Below are positions 18,571 to 28,154 of a stretch of 64,000 nt of DNA, piece by piece. Positions within the stretch are counted from its first letter, which is position 1. The number at the start of each line of letters is the position of its first letter. The stretch is from CAWHOW01 sp963831005. Its GTDB lineage: Bacteria > Bacteroidota > Bacteroidia > Bacteroidales > CG2-30-32-10. The notes beneath the pieces were generated by a model. The model had not been told where the DNA came from and did not search any database. It was given only the letters and a program-made list of their open reading frames with translations. Made by a program: the position numbers and the translations under genes. Location: the NCBI GenBank assembly GCA_963831005.1, contig CAWHOW010000046.1, positions 1 through 64,000 of the forward strand. The letters are read 5' to 3'.

Positions 18571-19404
18571 TTATTTCCACCAACTATTTTCATTTTTAAG
18601 TAATTCGATATCTTCTTTTGATAGTTTGGAATTCTTATTGTTTTCAGAGGTTAATTTAAATGCTCTTGTATAATTCTCCCAGCCATTCTTATAATATTTC
18701 TTACCTGGCATAAATGATTCCGTTCCTGTATCTAAAGTGCCGAAAGTATCGGGAATCCTTCCTGTGCCCCAGTTGCATGCTATGCTTTGCTTGGTTTTGT
18801 AATTTGTAAGTTTGCCTTTAAACTGGTCGTTGCAGGCTTTGTTACCTTTTAGGTGATCGTACAATATATTATCCATATTATCTAATGTAATATAGGTTGT
18901 CAGTTTTCCAGTGATCTTTCCGGAAGATAGCTGAGTGCTGTCTTCGTAGAGTATCAATGAACTATTGATATATCCTTCTTTAACATTTGCCAGGTCGGGA
19001 TTGGGGTTGTTTTTATATATCCTGATTGAATTAACTGTAAGAGTTCCTTTAAATGAAAAGATATCCGATCTTACTTTTGTTTTCCCTGTAACCCTGTACT
19101 CATTGATCTTTGAAGTATTTTTTTTAACTGTAAGGAAATGGATATATAGCCTTTGATAATCATCACAGGTAAACCCAATAAGTTCCAGTCGTAAGGATTT
19201 CGATTCATCTTCAAAATAAACAGTATCTGTACCCCATAGTTTATAAAAATCGAAATCCCTTATCTTACTTGAATAGTTGGTTGTGGAAGTGTCGTTCACT
19301 GAAGTTGCATCGGTTGATTCCTGCTGAGCCTTACAAGTTGAAAAAACGGCATGAGTAATTAGAATGCTGATTATTATTCTAAAGCTAAAATGTTTTATCT
19401 TCAT
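18571..19404 (-). CDS. Secreted hypothetical protein
   Basis: A 277-residue protein with an N-terminal signal (MKIKHFSFRIIISILITHAV, then FSTCKAQQ). The cysteine is not in a convincing lipobox, so a soluble periplasmic protein is more likely than a lipoprotein. The mature part is beta-rich with Lys/Asn/Thr-rich stretches (RVTGKTKVRSDIFSFKGTLT, then KLTNYKTKQSIACNWGTG) and no family I recognise. It lies upstream of the 17786-18505 gene on the same strand. Confidence 0.5.
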   Translation of the reverse strand: MKIKHFSFRIIISILITHAVFSTCKAQQESTDATSVNDTSTTNYSSKIRDFDFYKLWGTDTVYFEDESKSLRLELIGFTCDDYQRLYIHFLTVKKNTSKINEYRVTGKTKVRSDIFSFKGTLTVNSIRIYKNNPNPDLANVKEGYINSSLILYEDSTQLSSGKITGKLTTYITLDNMDNILYDHLKGNKACNDQFKGKLTNYKTKQSIACNWGTGRIPDTFGTLDTGTESFMPGKKYYKNGWENYTRAFKLTSENNKNSKLSKEDIELLKNENSWWK

Positions 19405-19481
19405 ATATAAATTTGTTTTTACGTTTAATCATTGCCTGCCTCTTCGGCAAGGCGGGCAGTGACGGTTTATTTCTTTTTCTG

Positions 19482-19569
19482 ACTCACCTCTAACCCCTCT
19501 CTGCAAGCAAAGAGGGGAACCGCTTTTAAGTCCCTTCTCTACTGGTAGAGAAGGGATTTAGGGATGAGT
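19482..19569. repeat. REPIN-like element: two hairpins in mirror orientation
   Basis: An 88-nt element. The left hairpin is CCCCTCT...AGAGGGG, the right hairpin CCCTTCTCTA-CTGG-TAGAGAAGGG. The outer ends ACTCACCTCTAACCCC and, on the other strand, ACTCATCCCTAAATCCC also mirror each other. The CCCCTCT/AGAGGGG stems match the hairpins flanking the DUF559 gene at 59279-59755. No gene lies within. Confidence 0.65.
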
Positions 19570-19628
19570 AAAATTAAAGCCTCCTCCCTGCTCCGCCGCG
19601 GCGGATGTTATTAAACCACCCTGCGCTG

Positions 19629-19755
19629 CAACGTCTGTCACGCTGAGGAGTCCCGCTTTCCTTCGATGCTTCGAGACGCGGAGTTTATCCTGAGGCAGGA
19701 AGGGCTCCTCAGCATGACTCATAACTACCCATTATGACGCGGGACGTCTCGAAGC
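19629..19755. repeat. Dispersed intergenic repeat, copy 3
   Basis: The longest copy: cgtctgtcacgctgaggagt, cccgctttccttcga, cgcggagtttatcctgagg, then gacgcgggacgtctcgaagc. It is homologous to 1638-1734 over its length, with about 30 extra nt before the final gacgcgggacgt block. Confidence 0.75.
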
Positions 19756-19792
19756 GCACCCGCCATTGAAGCAATGCTAAGTTATGCACTGT

Positions 19793-20332
19793 TTATATAA
19801 TTGGTGAATTTTTTACTGTCAATTTGTAATCTTTATCAAGGTGATAATGTTTAATAGCAAATATATTAATTATGCCGCCTATAATTATTGCAGTCCCTGA
19901 ATAAATACAGAACAATTCAAAACCAATTTTGTTCTCAGCTGAATTCGACCCAGCAGCGGCTCCCAATGCTGAGATAATAAGTCCATACGAAAAGATTAAA
20001 TCAACCCCGCATCCAAGTCCTGATATTGCTTTCATTCTAAGCGAACTTATTGTCTTAATATCATTTAATGGCACTGTGTATCCTTTAATAAATATTGCAG
20101 TATCGCTTATTGAATCTAGATTGCCTCTTAATATATTATCAGTGTGATAAAATGATATACTTACATGTCTACCAGTCTTTATTACTCTCGTCTTTGGCTC
20201 TGTCGTGCATTGAAGAAAGAGATATTTGTTGTCTTTATTATGATGCTGGGAGTAACAATTAAAAGAAATTAAGAATGTAAATATTAACCACATTCCAAAT
20301 TTCAATGATTGCTTGTCTATCCTAATTGTCAT
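19793..20332 (-). CDS. Hypothetical membrane protein with signal sequence
   Basis: A 179-residue protein. An N-terminal hydrophobic signal (LKFGMWLIFTFLISFNCYSQ) is followed by a small beta-rich region (GRHVSISFYHTDNILRGNLD, then SISDTAIFIKGYTVPLNDIK) resembling the 'increase/decrease' Sm-like fold seen in many Bacteroidota envelope proteins. Two C-terminal membrane helices follow (DLIFSYGLIISALGAAAG; LFCIYSGTAIIIGGIINIF). Function unknown. Its 5' end faces the 42-bp array at 20546. Confidence 0.55.
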   Translation of the reverse strand: MTIRIDKQSLKFGMWLIFTFLISFNCYSQHHNKDNKYLFLQCTTEPKTRVIKTGRHVSISFYHTDNILRGNLDSISDTAIFIKGYTVPLNDIKTISSLRMKAISGLGCGVDLIFSYGLIISALGAAAGSNSAENKIGFELFCIYSGTAIIIGGIINIFAIKHYHLDKDYKLTVKNSPII

Positions 20333-20545
20333 TTTAATTTAATTTTAAATAGTGCAACTTGTGCATTGCCGTTATTATATTTAATATCCGATTACAAATA
20401 CTTATAAGCGTTTATAAGTGTTTAACTCCGTTTATTTTTCCTCCCAAAATTAACACTTTTTATCATTCGGTTCCAAAGTTTCTATAGGAAAAAGCTATTT
20501 CCTTCTTTTTCTTTTTAAGGAATTGCATCCAATAAGCCTGTTTTA

Positions 20546-20923
20546 TTCAAAACACAAGTATGTTTTGCATTCATCCGGCAGGTTTTTGCCAAAACACAAG
20601 TATGTTTTGCATTCATCCGGCAGCATTTTGCCAACACAGAGTTGTGTGTTGTGTTCCTGCAACAGCATTTTGCCAACACAGAGTTGTGTGTTGTGTTCCT
20701 GCAACAGCATTTTGCCAACACAGAGTTGTGTGTTGTGTTCCTGCAACAGCATTTTGCCAACACAGAGTTGTGTGTTGTGTTCCTGCAACAGCTTTTTGCC
20801 AACACATAAGTGTGTGTTGTGTTCCTGCAACAGCTTTTTGCCAACACAGAGTTGTGTGTTGTGTTCCTGCAACAGTTTTTTGCCAACACATAAGTATGTT
20901 TTGCATTCATCCGGCAGGATTTT
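20546..20923. repeat. 42-bp-pitch tandem array B (nine units)
   Basis: Nine units on an exact 42-nt register (GCC at 20588, 20630, 20672, 20714, 20756, 20798, 20840, 20882). The middle units read GCCAACACAGAGTTGTGTGT, then TGTGTTCCTGCAACAGCATT, then TT. The end units carry AAAACACAAGTATGTTTTGC then ATTCATCCGGCAG. Each unit can fold a hairpin (CAACACA...TGTGTTG, or AAAACA...TGTTTT). Five of six frames stay open because 42 is a multiple of three; I do not call a gene. Confidence 0.92.
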
Positions 20924-21291
20924 ACCTGTTTTAGTCAATCTAAAACGGTTAATGTATTTTTACCGGCAAACTTCTTCTGAAAAATACTTTATCGTTGTAT
21001 CTTTTGATTCATTTCTCACAACGGACTTACCTATTCTTTTCCGAAGGGCATTACTGAAATTTGGCAAACTGCAAAGGTGTAAATAAAAAATTATTGAAAT
21101 TTTTTCATTTGATGAAAGGATAATTTACCAGATATAAACCCAAACCTACCACTTATGTGGTAAAAGCTGCCAGATATCAAATAAGTCGTTACAAATTGTT
21201 TTTAACGCATTATATTTGTTCAAAATATAATATCATTGAAAATCATTAACTGAAATAGCTGAATAAAAAAGTTTAACTAAAATTGAATACC
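20924..21291. other. Leader region of the 21292 gene
   Basis: No gene seen. It holds a 55-bp conserved element at 21125-21179 and A/T-rich DNA before the ATG. No clear TAnnTTTG box is visible. Confidence 0.5.
21125..21179. promoter_or_regulatory. 55-bp conserved element, copy 1
   Basis: Reads TTACCAGATATAAACCCAAA, CCTACCACTTATGTGG, then TAAAAGCTGCCAGATATCA. The second copy, at 28360-28414 on the opposite strand, agrees at 47 of 55 positions by my alignment. Both copies lie in the same orientation upstream of a surface-protein gene (here 21292, there the barrel gene starting at 28042). Confidence 0.6.
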
Positions 21292-22491
21292 ATGAAAAGA
21301 ATAATTATTTTAGTAACTCTAGCCATTATTGGCTTTAGCGCAAATGCACAATGGCAGCAAACAAGCCTTGATAGCGGCAGTATAAGCTGTTTTGCAATAA
21401 GCGGGAATAAAATATTTGCAGGACATGATGATGGCATTGGCTATGGTGCCGGTGTTTATTTTTCAGCAAACGGTGGAAGCAGTTGGTCTTCGGCAGGTTT
21501 AACTGACACTAATGTCTGGTCATTAGCCATAAAAGGGGATACTGTTTTTGCTGGTGAAATGTTCGATGGCGGGACCTACAAAGGAGGTATATTTTATTCG
21601 GCAGATAATGGGAGTCATTGGATTGAATCAATTAATCCCTTGGTGGGTAGCAATGTCGTAGCAATTGTCGTAAGTGGTAATAATATTTTTGCAGGGACAA
21701 ATGGCGATGGAGTGTTTTTGTCATCAAACAATGGAAGCAGTTGGGCTGCTGTTAACAGCGGATTGGATGATAAGATGGTCTATGCATTAGCCATAAAAGG
21801 GGATACTATTCTTGCAGGTACTGATAGTGTTTATTTCTCCGTAAACAACGGTAGTAGTTGGTCGTATGCGAATACAGGCTTGCCGCCTGAAGGTATTGAT
21901 GAATTTGCTGTAAGCGGGTCAAATATTTTTGCGGGAAATAATTCATATGGTACAGGCATGTATATATCTACTAATAATGGAAACAGTTGGTCTGCCATAA
22001 ATAATGGATTTTCGGGTAGTGCTATATATATTACTGCTATAGCAATAAGTGGTGATTCTGTTTTTGCAGGAACTGAAGATGGCGTATATTTAACTTTGGA
22101 TAGTGGGCAGCTTTGGACTCCTGTGAACAATGGTTTACCTGATAATACTTTAATATGGTCATTAGATATCAAAGGAGATACTCTTTTTGCTGGAACTGGT
22201 GGCAATGGTGTGTGGAGATGTCCTTTATCAGAATTAACAGGTATAAAAGAAGTAGATAATACTCTTGGAAATATTGCTGTTTATCCAAATCCTTCTGTAA
22301 ATAATTTAACAATAGAAAGTCCACAGGGTTCAATAATAGAAATCACAAATATGCAAGGACAGTTGATTAAAAGCATTGCAAACACTTTCAATAAAACAAA
22401 TGTTGATGTTTCAGCATTTCCAAGCGGAGTGTATATTGTAGAAGTGAAGACTCAGAATGGAGTAGGAGTGAAGAAGTTTGTAAAAGAATAG
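21292..22491 (+). CDS. Secreted beta-propeller (BNR/YCF48-like) protein with T9SS type A sorting domain
   Basis: A 399-residue protein starting MKRIIILVTLAIIGFSANAQ, a clean signal peptide; an upstream in-frame TTG at 21283 is rejected. Residues ~22-310 contain about seven copies of a motif of the type (V/I)FAGT..GVYLSxNNGSSWxxxNxGL, separated by ALAIKGDT(I/V) or ISG steps, as in sortilin/BNR/YCF48-like propellers. The last ~75 residues (NIAVYPNPSVNNLTIE ... GVYIVEVKT ... KKFVKE) are a T9SS type A sorting domain. Surface-exposed; ligand unknown. A 55-bp conserved element lies about 110 nt upstream. Confidence 0.88.
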   Translation: MKRIIILVTLAIIGFSANAQWQQTSLDSGSISCFAISGNKIFAGHDDGIGYGAGVYFSANGGSSWSSAGLTDTNVWSLAIKGDTVFAGEMFDGGTYKGGIFYSADNGSHWIESINPLVGSNVVAIVVSGNNIFAGTNGDGVFLSSNNGSSWAAVNSGLDDKMVYALAIKGDTILAGTDSVYFSVNNGSSWSYANTGLPPEGIDEFAVSGSNIFAGNNSYGTGMYISTNNGNSWSAINNGFSGSAIYITAIAISGDSVFAGTEDGVYLTLDSGQLWTPVNNGLPDNTLIWSLDIKGDTLFAGTGGNGVWRCPLSELTGIKEVDNTLGNIAVYPNPSVNNLTIESPQGSIIEITNMQGQLIKSIANTFNKTNVDVSAFPSGVYIVEVKTQNGVGVKKFVKE

Positions 22492-22516
22492 AACTGTCAG
22501 CTCCGTTCACATATAA

Positions 22517-23338
22517 CTACTGGCATTTTTTATTCACGCTCAGCACATAGGTTTTTATGATGTCAATCTTTTTGGCAGTTTCGCAGCCTGCAAAACCAAC
22601 AAGGTCGGAATAAGTTATCTTATCTTTATACTGCTGCAAATATACTTGCGAAAGAGGCAGGTACGACCAATGCCATTTTTCTTCTTCATAACCTGTAGTG
22701 CGTGCAGTATCTTTTGGGGTATATGTTTGGCAGAAGCCGAATTTGGGAGCATTGTCAGTAAGCCATTTGTAAACCTTTTTACCCGCATCGGTCTTGTAAT
22801 ACGAAAGCTCAAGGCTGTTCAGATCCATATCGGTTCCCCAGTGGTGGCGCGATGTGCCCGGCATAGAACTATATTTTAATACATATTTCGATCGTTCAAC
22901 AGGGTCGGGATATGATTTTGCAATGTTCTTCCCGTAATACAATACCTTGCCAGTCCACTTGCCTTCCCATATCTCCTTTTGTTCATTGAACGAACGGAAA
23001 GCCGAAAGAATAGAAAGCTGTATGCCATCTTTTATGGCAGCATCATGCATCTTCACAAAAGCATCATAAGCTTCTTTGCGCAGGTATAATCCTTTTCTGC
23101 TTGCATATTGCGGATCAACCTCAGTAAAATGAGCATCGTTTGCAGGGTTCACTTTGCCAAGCAGGAATTCCTTACTTACAGTATCTTTTGTTATGGACTT
23201 ACCGGAAGTGTTGGTGATGTTGTTGCTTTTATTTTCAGCATTTGAAGAAGTGCAATCCTGGCAGGCAATGGCAAATAGCGAAATGATGAAAAGAGGGAAT
23301 AAAAAAAAAGAAATGAATTTTAACAGGCTGTTTTTCAT
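22517..23338 (-). CDS. D-alanyl-D-alanine carboxypeptidase, VanY-like (M15B), lipoprotein
   Basis: A 273-residue protein with a hydrophobic signal ending LFAIAC (Cys26), a plausible lipobox, then a Ser/Asn-rich linker. The peptidase domain has SAFRSFNEQ (~112-120), the zinc-binding SRHHWGTDMD (163-172; His166 and Asp172) and EEKWHW (Glu220, His223), the complete M15 catalytic set. It should trim the terminal D-Ala of peptidoglycan stem peptides from the outer leaflet or periplasm. It is monocistronic and separated from the transketolase gene upstream by a large palindrome. Its role in wall remodelling is a family inference. Confidence 0.9.
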   Translation of the reverse strand: MKNSLLKFISFFLFPLFIISLFAIACQDCTSSNAENKSNNITNTSGKSITKDTVSKEFLLGKVNPANDAHFTEVDPQYASRKGLYLRKEAYDAFVKMHDAAIKDGIQLSILSAFRSFNEQKEIWEGKWTGKVLYYGKNIAKSYPDPVERSKYVLKYSSMPGTSRHHWGTDMDLNSLELSYYKTDAGKKVYKWLTDNAPKFGFCQTYTPKDTARTTGYEEEKWHWSYLPLSQVYLQQYKDKITYSDLVGFAGCETAKKIDIIKTYVLSVNKKCQ

Positions 23339-23398
23339 TGAATACTTTATTAATTCATAATGTAAATGAATGAATTTATTCTAATTCTTCTTTCAAGT

Positions 23399-23562
23399 TA
23401 GATTCCTCACTACGTTCGGAATGACAGCAATATTATTATTAACAGGGAGGAGCAGGAAAGCGCCCGCTTCAAGCGGGCGCTTTCCTGCTCCTCCTCACAC
23501 TCCATAAACAACAATGTCATTCCGAATGGATCCGCCTTCTGGCGGAGAAATGAGGAATCTAA
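23399..23562. repeat. Nested palindromic element (MITE-like) with a 24-bp perfect stem
   Basis: The core inverted repeat has arms 23446-23469 and 23471-23494 (GGAGGAGCAGGAAAGCGCCC then GCTT), separated by a single base. An outer pair encloses it: AGATTCCTCA...TCGGAATGACA on the left, TGTCATTCCGA...TGAGGAATCT on the right, with a small GATCCGCCTTCTGGCGGA hairpin in the right arm. It lies between two minus-strand genes and would also stop transcription leaving tktC. Confidence 0.85.
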
Positions 23563-23589
23563 ATATAAAAAATACTTGTATATGTGCCA

Positions 23590-24594
23590 TTAATTAAATA
23601 ATTCAATAACCTTGCTTCCCGAAGAAAGCACACGTTTAACAGCATCGGAAATATGTTTGGCTGTCATACCGTATTTCTCCATTAGTTCCAATGGAGTTCC
23701 CGATTCTCCAAAGGAATCCTTCATACCTATAAATTCTATTGGAACAGGATAACTTTGGGCCACCACTTCGGCAACAGCGCTTCCAAAGCCCCCGTTAACC
23801 TGGTGTTCCTCGGCAGTAACAATAGCGCCTGTTTCTTTAGCAGCAGCAATTATTATTTCCTTGTCAATGGGTTTAATGGTATGAATATTAATAACCCTTG
23901 CATGTATTCCTTCTTTTTCCAGTTCATAGGCAGCCTGTAATGCCTCCCAAGTCATATGTCCTGTGGCGATAATGGAAACATCGTTCCCTTCTTTAAATAA
24001 TTGTCCTTTGCCAATTTCAAAAGCTGTAGTTTCTTCAGTGAAGTCAGGCATAGGTTCGCGTCCATACCTTATATAAACAGGGCCATTCAATTGTTGCAAT
24101 GCTGCCAGTGTTACCAGTTTAGTTTGTGTTGCATCGCATGGCGAAAGCACAGTCATGTTTGGTAATACACGCATAACGGCTATATCTTCTAATGCCTGAT
24201 GAGTAGCTCCATCAGGACCGACCGATATCCCCGCATGAGCTCCCCCAATAATTACATGAAGGTTATTATAGCAAACCGAAACGCGTATCTGGTCGGTTGT
24301 TCTTAAAGCTGCAAATACACCATAAGTTGCAAATACAGGTATCTTCCCCGCAAGCGCCAGTCCTGCTGCAACGCCTACACAGTTTTGTTCGGCTATTCCA
24401 AGCGAATAAAATCGTTTGGGGTATTTTTCTGCAAAAAGATTTATTTTGACTGATGACGTAATATCGGCTCCAATTGCCACTATGCGGGCATCGGTTTCGC
24501 CAGCTTCAAGCAGTCCTTCGCCAAAGCCCCCACTTGTTGCCTTATTGCCTTTATTAGTGAATTGAGCCAGTGAATTATTATCAGTTTTCTTCAT
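23590..24594 (-). CDS. Transketolase, C-terminal subunit (split transketolase)
   Basis: A 334-residue protein covering the pyrimidine-binding and C-terminal domains of transketolase. The catalytic Glu69 lies in SLGIAEQN, which activates thiamine diphosphate in the partner's active site. FATYGVFAALRTTDQIR, GAHAGISVGPDGATHQALED and GRKEP-like YIRYGREPMPDF follow. With the N-terminal subunit it moves two-carbon units in the non-oxidative pentose phosphate pathway. The partner is encoded at 52799-53626, 28 kb away on the same strand, although such halves are usually adjacent. It is monocistronic here. Confidence 0.93.
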   Translation of the reverse strand: MKKTDNNSLAQFTNKGNKATSGGFGEGLLEAGETDARIVAIGADITSSVKINLFAEKYPKRFYSLGIAEQNCVGVAAGLALAGKIPVFATYGVFAALRTTDQIRVSVCYNNLHVIIGGAHAGISVGPDGATHQALEDIAVMRVLPNMTVLSPCDATQTKLVTLAALQQLNGPVYIRYGREPMPDFTEETTAFEIGKGQLFKEGNDVSIIATGHMTWEALQAAYELEKEGIHARVINIHTIKPIDKEIIIAAAKETGAIVTAEEHQVNGGFGSAVAEVVAQSYPVPIEFIGMKDSFGESGTPLELMEKYGMTAKHISDAVKRVLSSGSKVIELFN

Positions 24595-24796
24595 AAATTT
24601 TCACAAACCTACATTATTTTTCTAAAATACACAAATGCAATCTTAGATTGGCTAGATAACCTTATAAGCTACTTCTTAAATTTGTTAAAATTCAGGTCTT
24701 AGTTGTTAATATTGTGATAAGTGAAATTATTAAGTAATACTTTTGCAAACTACCGCTTTATAAATATTCATATTAAGTTTAATAAATACTAAAACA

Positions 24797-25576
24797 ATGA
24801 AAAATTACAGAAGAGTTTTACCTTTATGTTTACTGTTGGCTATTGCTTTCGGCATTAGCAGTTGTTCCAAAGATAGTACTGCAACTACAGGTCCTCAAGG
24901 CCCTGCGGGTCCTTCGTTAACAGGAAATCTTAGCGGGCATATTTCTTGTTACGACCAGTATGGTGTTCCTGTTTTGGTTAATCTTGGTAAAATAGGACTG
25001 ACAGATTCATTGAATGCTACCCATGTTGTACATCCTGATTCAACAGGCGCTTATACGTTTGCCGGTCTGACTACTGGAAATTATACATTTTATATTCATG
25101 CTATCGGTTATGGTTCAACAGAAGTTGAAAATCTGCAGTTTGTTGGAGGCGGGACTACTATCCATGATGTGAAAATTTCGCAGATACCTTCTTTCAGCAT
25201 ACTTACATTTTATGATTCCCTGGCGCCGTCTACTGATACCAATATTTATTTAAAAGGCACTATACCTCCTGATGTTCAGGAGAGAACAGTTGCTGTTTTT
25301 GTAGGGGGAAATTCAAGTGTTTCTTCTCTTCCTCAGAATTATCTTGATTATTTTTCATACAATACTTCTACAACAGGATCAACTTTCTCTGTCAAGATTC
25401 CCAAAACTACTCTTAATAATCTTGGATTAGCCTCAGGATCTACAGCATATTTTATTGCTTATGGGGCTGCATATAATTTTACGGCTTCTTCTGAATATGA
25501 AGATCTGAATACAGGAAGAATAGTATTTAATGCTTTGGGTACTCCTAGTAGTGTCATTCCCGTGACAGTTCCATAA
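24797..25576 (+). CDS. Lipoprotein with carboxypeptidase-regulatory-like domain
   Basis: A 259-residue lipoprotein: MKNYRRVLPLCLLLAIAFGI then SSC (Cys23 lipobox), followed by a charged/polar linker with a short collagen-like TGPQGPAGP. Residues ~40-120 (GHISCYDQYGVPVLVNLGKI ... STGAYTFAGLTTGNYTFYI) look like a CarboxypepD_reg or Cna-B-like beta-sandwich. The C-terminal part is beta-rich and unassigned. Probably outer-membrane anchored and exposed. It ends at a bidirectional terminator shared with the convergent barrel gene. Confidence 0.75.
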   Translation: MKNYRRVLPLCLLLAIAFGISSCSKDSTATTGPQGPAGPSLTGNLSGHISCYDQYGVPVLVNLGKIGLTDSLNATHVVHPDSTGAYTFAGLTTGNYTFYIHAIGYGSTEVENLQFVGGGTTIHDVKISQIPSFSILTFYDSLAPSTDTNIYLKGTIPPDVQERTVAVFVGGNSSVSSLPQNYLDYFSYNTSTTGSTFSVKIPKTTLNNLGLASGSTAYFIAYGAAYNFTASSEYEDLNTGRIVFNALGTPSSVIPVTVP

Positions 25577-25596
25577 CCGTAAAACTAATATTAAAG

Positions 25597-25624
25597 AAAA
25601 AAGCAGTAGAAATACTGCTTTTTT
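25597..25624. terminator. Bidirectional rho-independent terminator
   Basis: Twelve-bp perfect stem AAAAAAGCAGTA, loop GAAA, TACTGCTTTTTT. A/T tracts on both sides serve the convergent lipoprotein (+) and barrel (-) genes; it overlaps the barrel gene's stop. Confidence 0.9.
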
Positions 25625-28042
25625 TATTTACCTACTTCAGTTCCGGTGTCCTTTGTTTCCCTGTCGCCCTGCTTGAATTTGTATTGTAATGTAATGAAAT
25701 AAGCGGGTTCATATAAACTGGAAAATTGCTTGGTGTTTTCTTCTATTCCTCCAAAATTGTAATAGCTTCCGCGTTGCACCAGGTTGTTCAAAATGTTATT
25801 AATACCCAGGGTCAATAATAGTTTTTTATTAAAGAACTTATGTGTTAAACTTAATGACGAATTGATATAATTATAATTATATCCCTCGAAAGTTATTAAC
25901 CGGCTGAAATAATTGATATAAAAAGTCCCTGTAGTTTTGTCGCTTAAATGAATATTGGTATTGAATTTAAAACTATAACCAAAATTATTTTCTTTAGCTT
26001 CATTCCCACTTAAATCAATTGAACGGATATAAGTTTGATTAATTGAAGACGACAAATTAAAATCGTATTTCTTATTTAGTGATACCCAGGAAGAAAGTTC
26101 AATTCCCACACTGCTGTTGTGAGCTATGTCATCAGGCATGGTTAAAGTAATGACATCAGATACAGGGACAGTTAAATAGGAAATATTATTGTTGGTAATG
26201 CTATAAAATACATCTGCATTGATATTCCATGTTTCTTTAGTGTATGTATATCCAAGGTACAGATTATTATAAACAGTCGGTTCTAATTTGGAATTACCGA
26301 CAGCCCAATTAAAAGGATTGGTTTTATCAATAAAATCGCATAACTGGGTATACCATGGAGCTCCAACACTTTTAGAATATGTGAGTTTTATTTCCTGTAA
26401 ACTATCGGGTGCATACACTATGGTTGCAGAAGGCAGAAAATTAAGAAAACCTTTAGTTACATTGAGCAGCGTATCTTTGGAATTAACAGTATAACGTTTA
26501 AAAGCGATATTGTCCTCATCATACTGAGCGGAAATACCTCCATCGAATTTCCATTTCTTAATTGTGGTACCTAATCTGAAATATACAGTTTGACTGCCCC
26601 TGGCTTAAATTATTATAACTTGTCAACGGTAAAGAATCCTTATTATCCTTACTGTAGATAGTACTTTCTTTTTCTTTATATGTATAGTATCCGTTGAACC
26701 CGCAATTCCAGCGCGTTTTTTTATTAACAGGGTTATTGTAATATATCCCCGCATATACCAAAGGTCTTGCCTGATTCCAATTTGTTTTGTATTCGAATGA
26801 ACTGTCAAAAGGTGTATTTGATATATATTGATAATTATAGGTATTTGGTGTAATTGTATTTTGTACCTCATCTTGTAAGCCTCCCCAGGCAGATAATTCC
26901 TTGCCGATAGAATCAAATTTATGATAATAGGAAGCATTAAGCCATTTGCTTAAATCATGATTTTCACTTGTTGAAATATCATTATACTGTTGAAAAACTG
27001 AATTCGCATTTTTATTGTTTTGCTGAGAATAATTCTCAGAAGAATTTGTTTCTATTTCTTTATAAAAACCACCTGATAGCCTAATCCTGGTATTTTCATC
27101 GGGCGAATACCTGATGCCTCCATAATCCCATACGTCATTTTCAATATCCTGATTGCTGGTATTATTGTTCAAAGAATAATTGGTCGAATCATAGTTAAGG
27201 GTTCCTTTCGTTGTGCTGCTGCCATATGAATTTTGGTGATAATAATTGCAATTGTCAAAGAATATAACTTTTTTTATTTTATAATTTATATTTATATAAT
27301 CCCTGCTCCTGTTCAAATCTTTAAATGTTACGGAACGATTATCGGCCTGAACTACACCGCTAAATCCATCGGTAGCGAGGTTTTTCATTTTAATGTTTAT
27401 AATTCCTCCCTTGCCTTCTCCATTGCTAAGCGAAGCATCGATCAGTTCAATTTTTAAAACACTTGCTACGGGAATCATTTCAATTTTGGGATAAACATAT
27501 TCAGCAGGTTGGTCGTCAACATAGATAGTTGCCGGAGCTCCTTTATACATTACATTGTCATCTTCATCCACAGTAACACCCGGTAATGTACGCAGAAGAT
27601 CAAAAATGTCTTTTGCCGACGTTGTCTTTGCATCATCAATGTTGAATACTTTCCTGTCGAACTTTTGTTCCATATAACTGGTTTTGCCAATTATAGTGGC
27701 TTCTTTCATCTCGCTGGCATTGGCATGAAGTAATACTCTGCCAAGATTGATTTTTGGATTCCCTGAATAGATTATTTCAATTCTCATTTCAGCATAACCA
27801 ATATACTTTATGAGAATGTATATGCCTTCCTTATAAGAAATATTCTTTAATTTAAATTCACCGTTTTCATCAGTAAGCGCTCCCTTAATTATAGAGTCAG
27901 TTTTACTCCTGATGGTAACTGTCCCGTATGATAAGGCTTTTTGAGTAGTGGAATCTGCAATAGAACCTGTAATATCAATAGTTTGAGAACTAGCAAGCAG
28001 TGATATTAGAGTGAAGAGTAATGATAGAAAATAAATTTTCAT
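25624..28042 (-). pseudogene. Outer-membrane beta-barrel (TonB-receptor-like) protein, single-base frameshift
   Basis: One 805-residue gene read in two frames. The signal is MKIYFLSLLFTLISLLASSQ. Residues ~22-105 form a CarboxypepD_reg-like domain (DITGSIADSTTQKALSYGTV), ~115-230 a plug-like region (TLPGVTVDEDDNVMYKGAPA ... GEGKGGIINIKMK), and the rest an aromatic-rich barrel of the outer-membrane-barrel family 3 type. The first frame stops at 26558. Removing one G from the run at 26597-26600 joins ...LSQG to SQTVYFRLGTTIKKWKFDGG and restores the reading frame through GKLEPTVYNNLYLGYTYTK-like barrel strands to 25624. As given it is broken; a consensus error is possible. Transport substrate unknown. 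Confidence 0.85.
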
Positions 28043-28154
28043 CTGATTATTTTTTTGTTTTTTAAAGGTCAGATGGAATTGCTCATGTCTTGTTAATTTT
28101 TATTGGTATTCGTGAAATAAAGTTTCTCCATGAATAATCAGTTACGCCTGCCTT

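Noticed and set aside
20546..20923. CRISPR array
   Set aside because: Units are contiguous and similar throughout; there are no unique spacers and no cas genes. The same holds for the arrays at 4225, 42174 and 57942.
20515..21086. Repeat proteins in several frames of array B
   Set aside because: Five of six frames are open because 42 is a multiple of three. None has a signal, start context or family, and the Cys/His-rich translations look like repeat artefacts.
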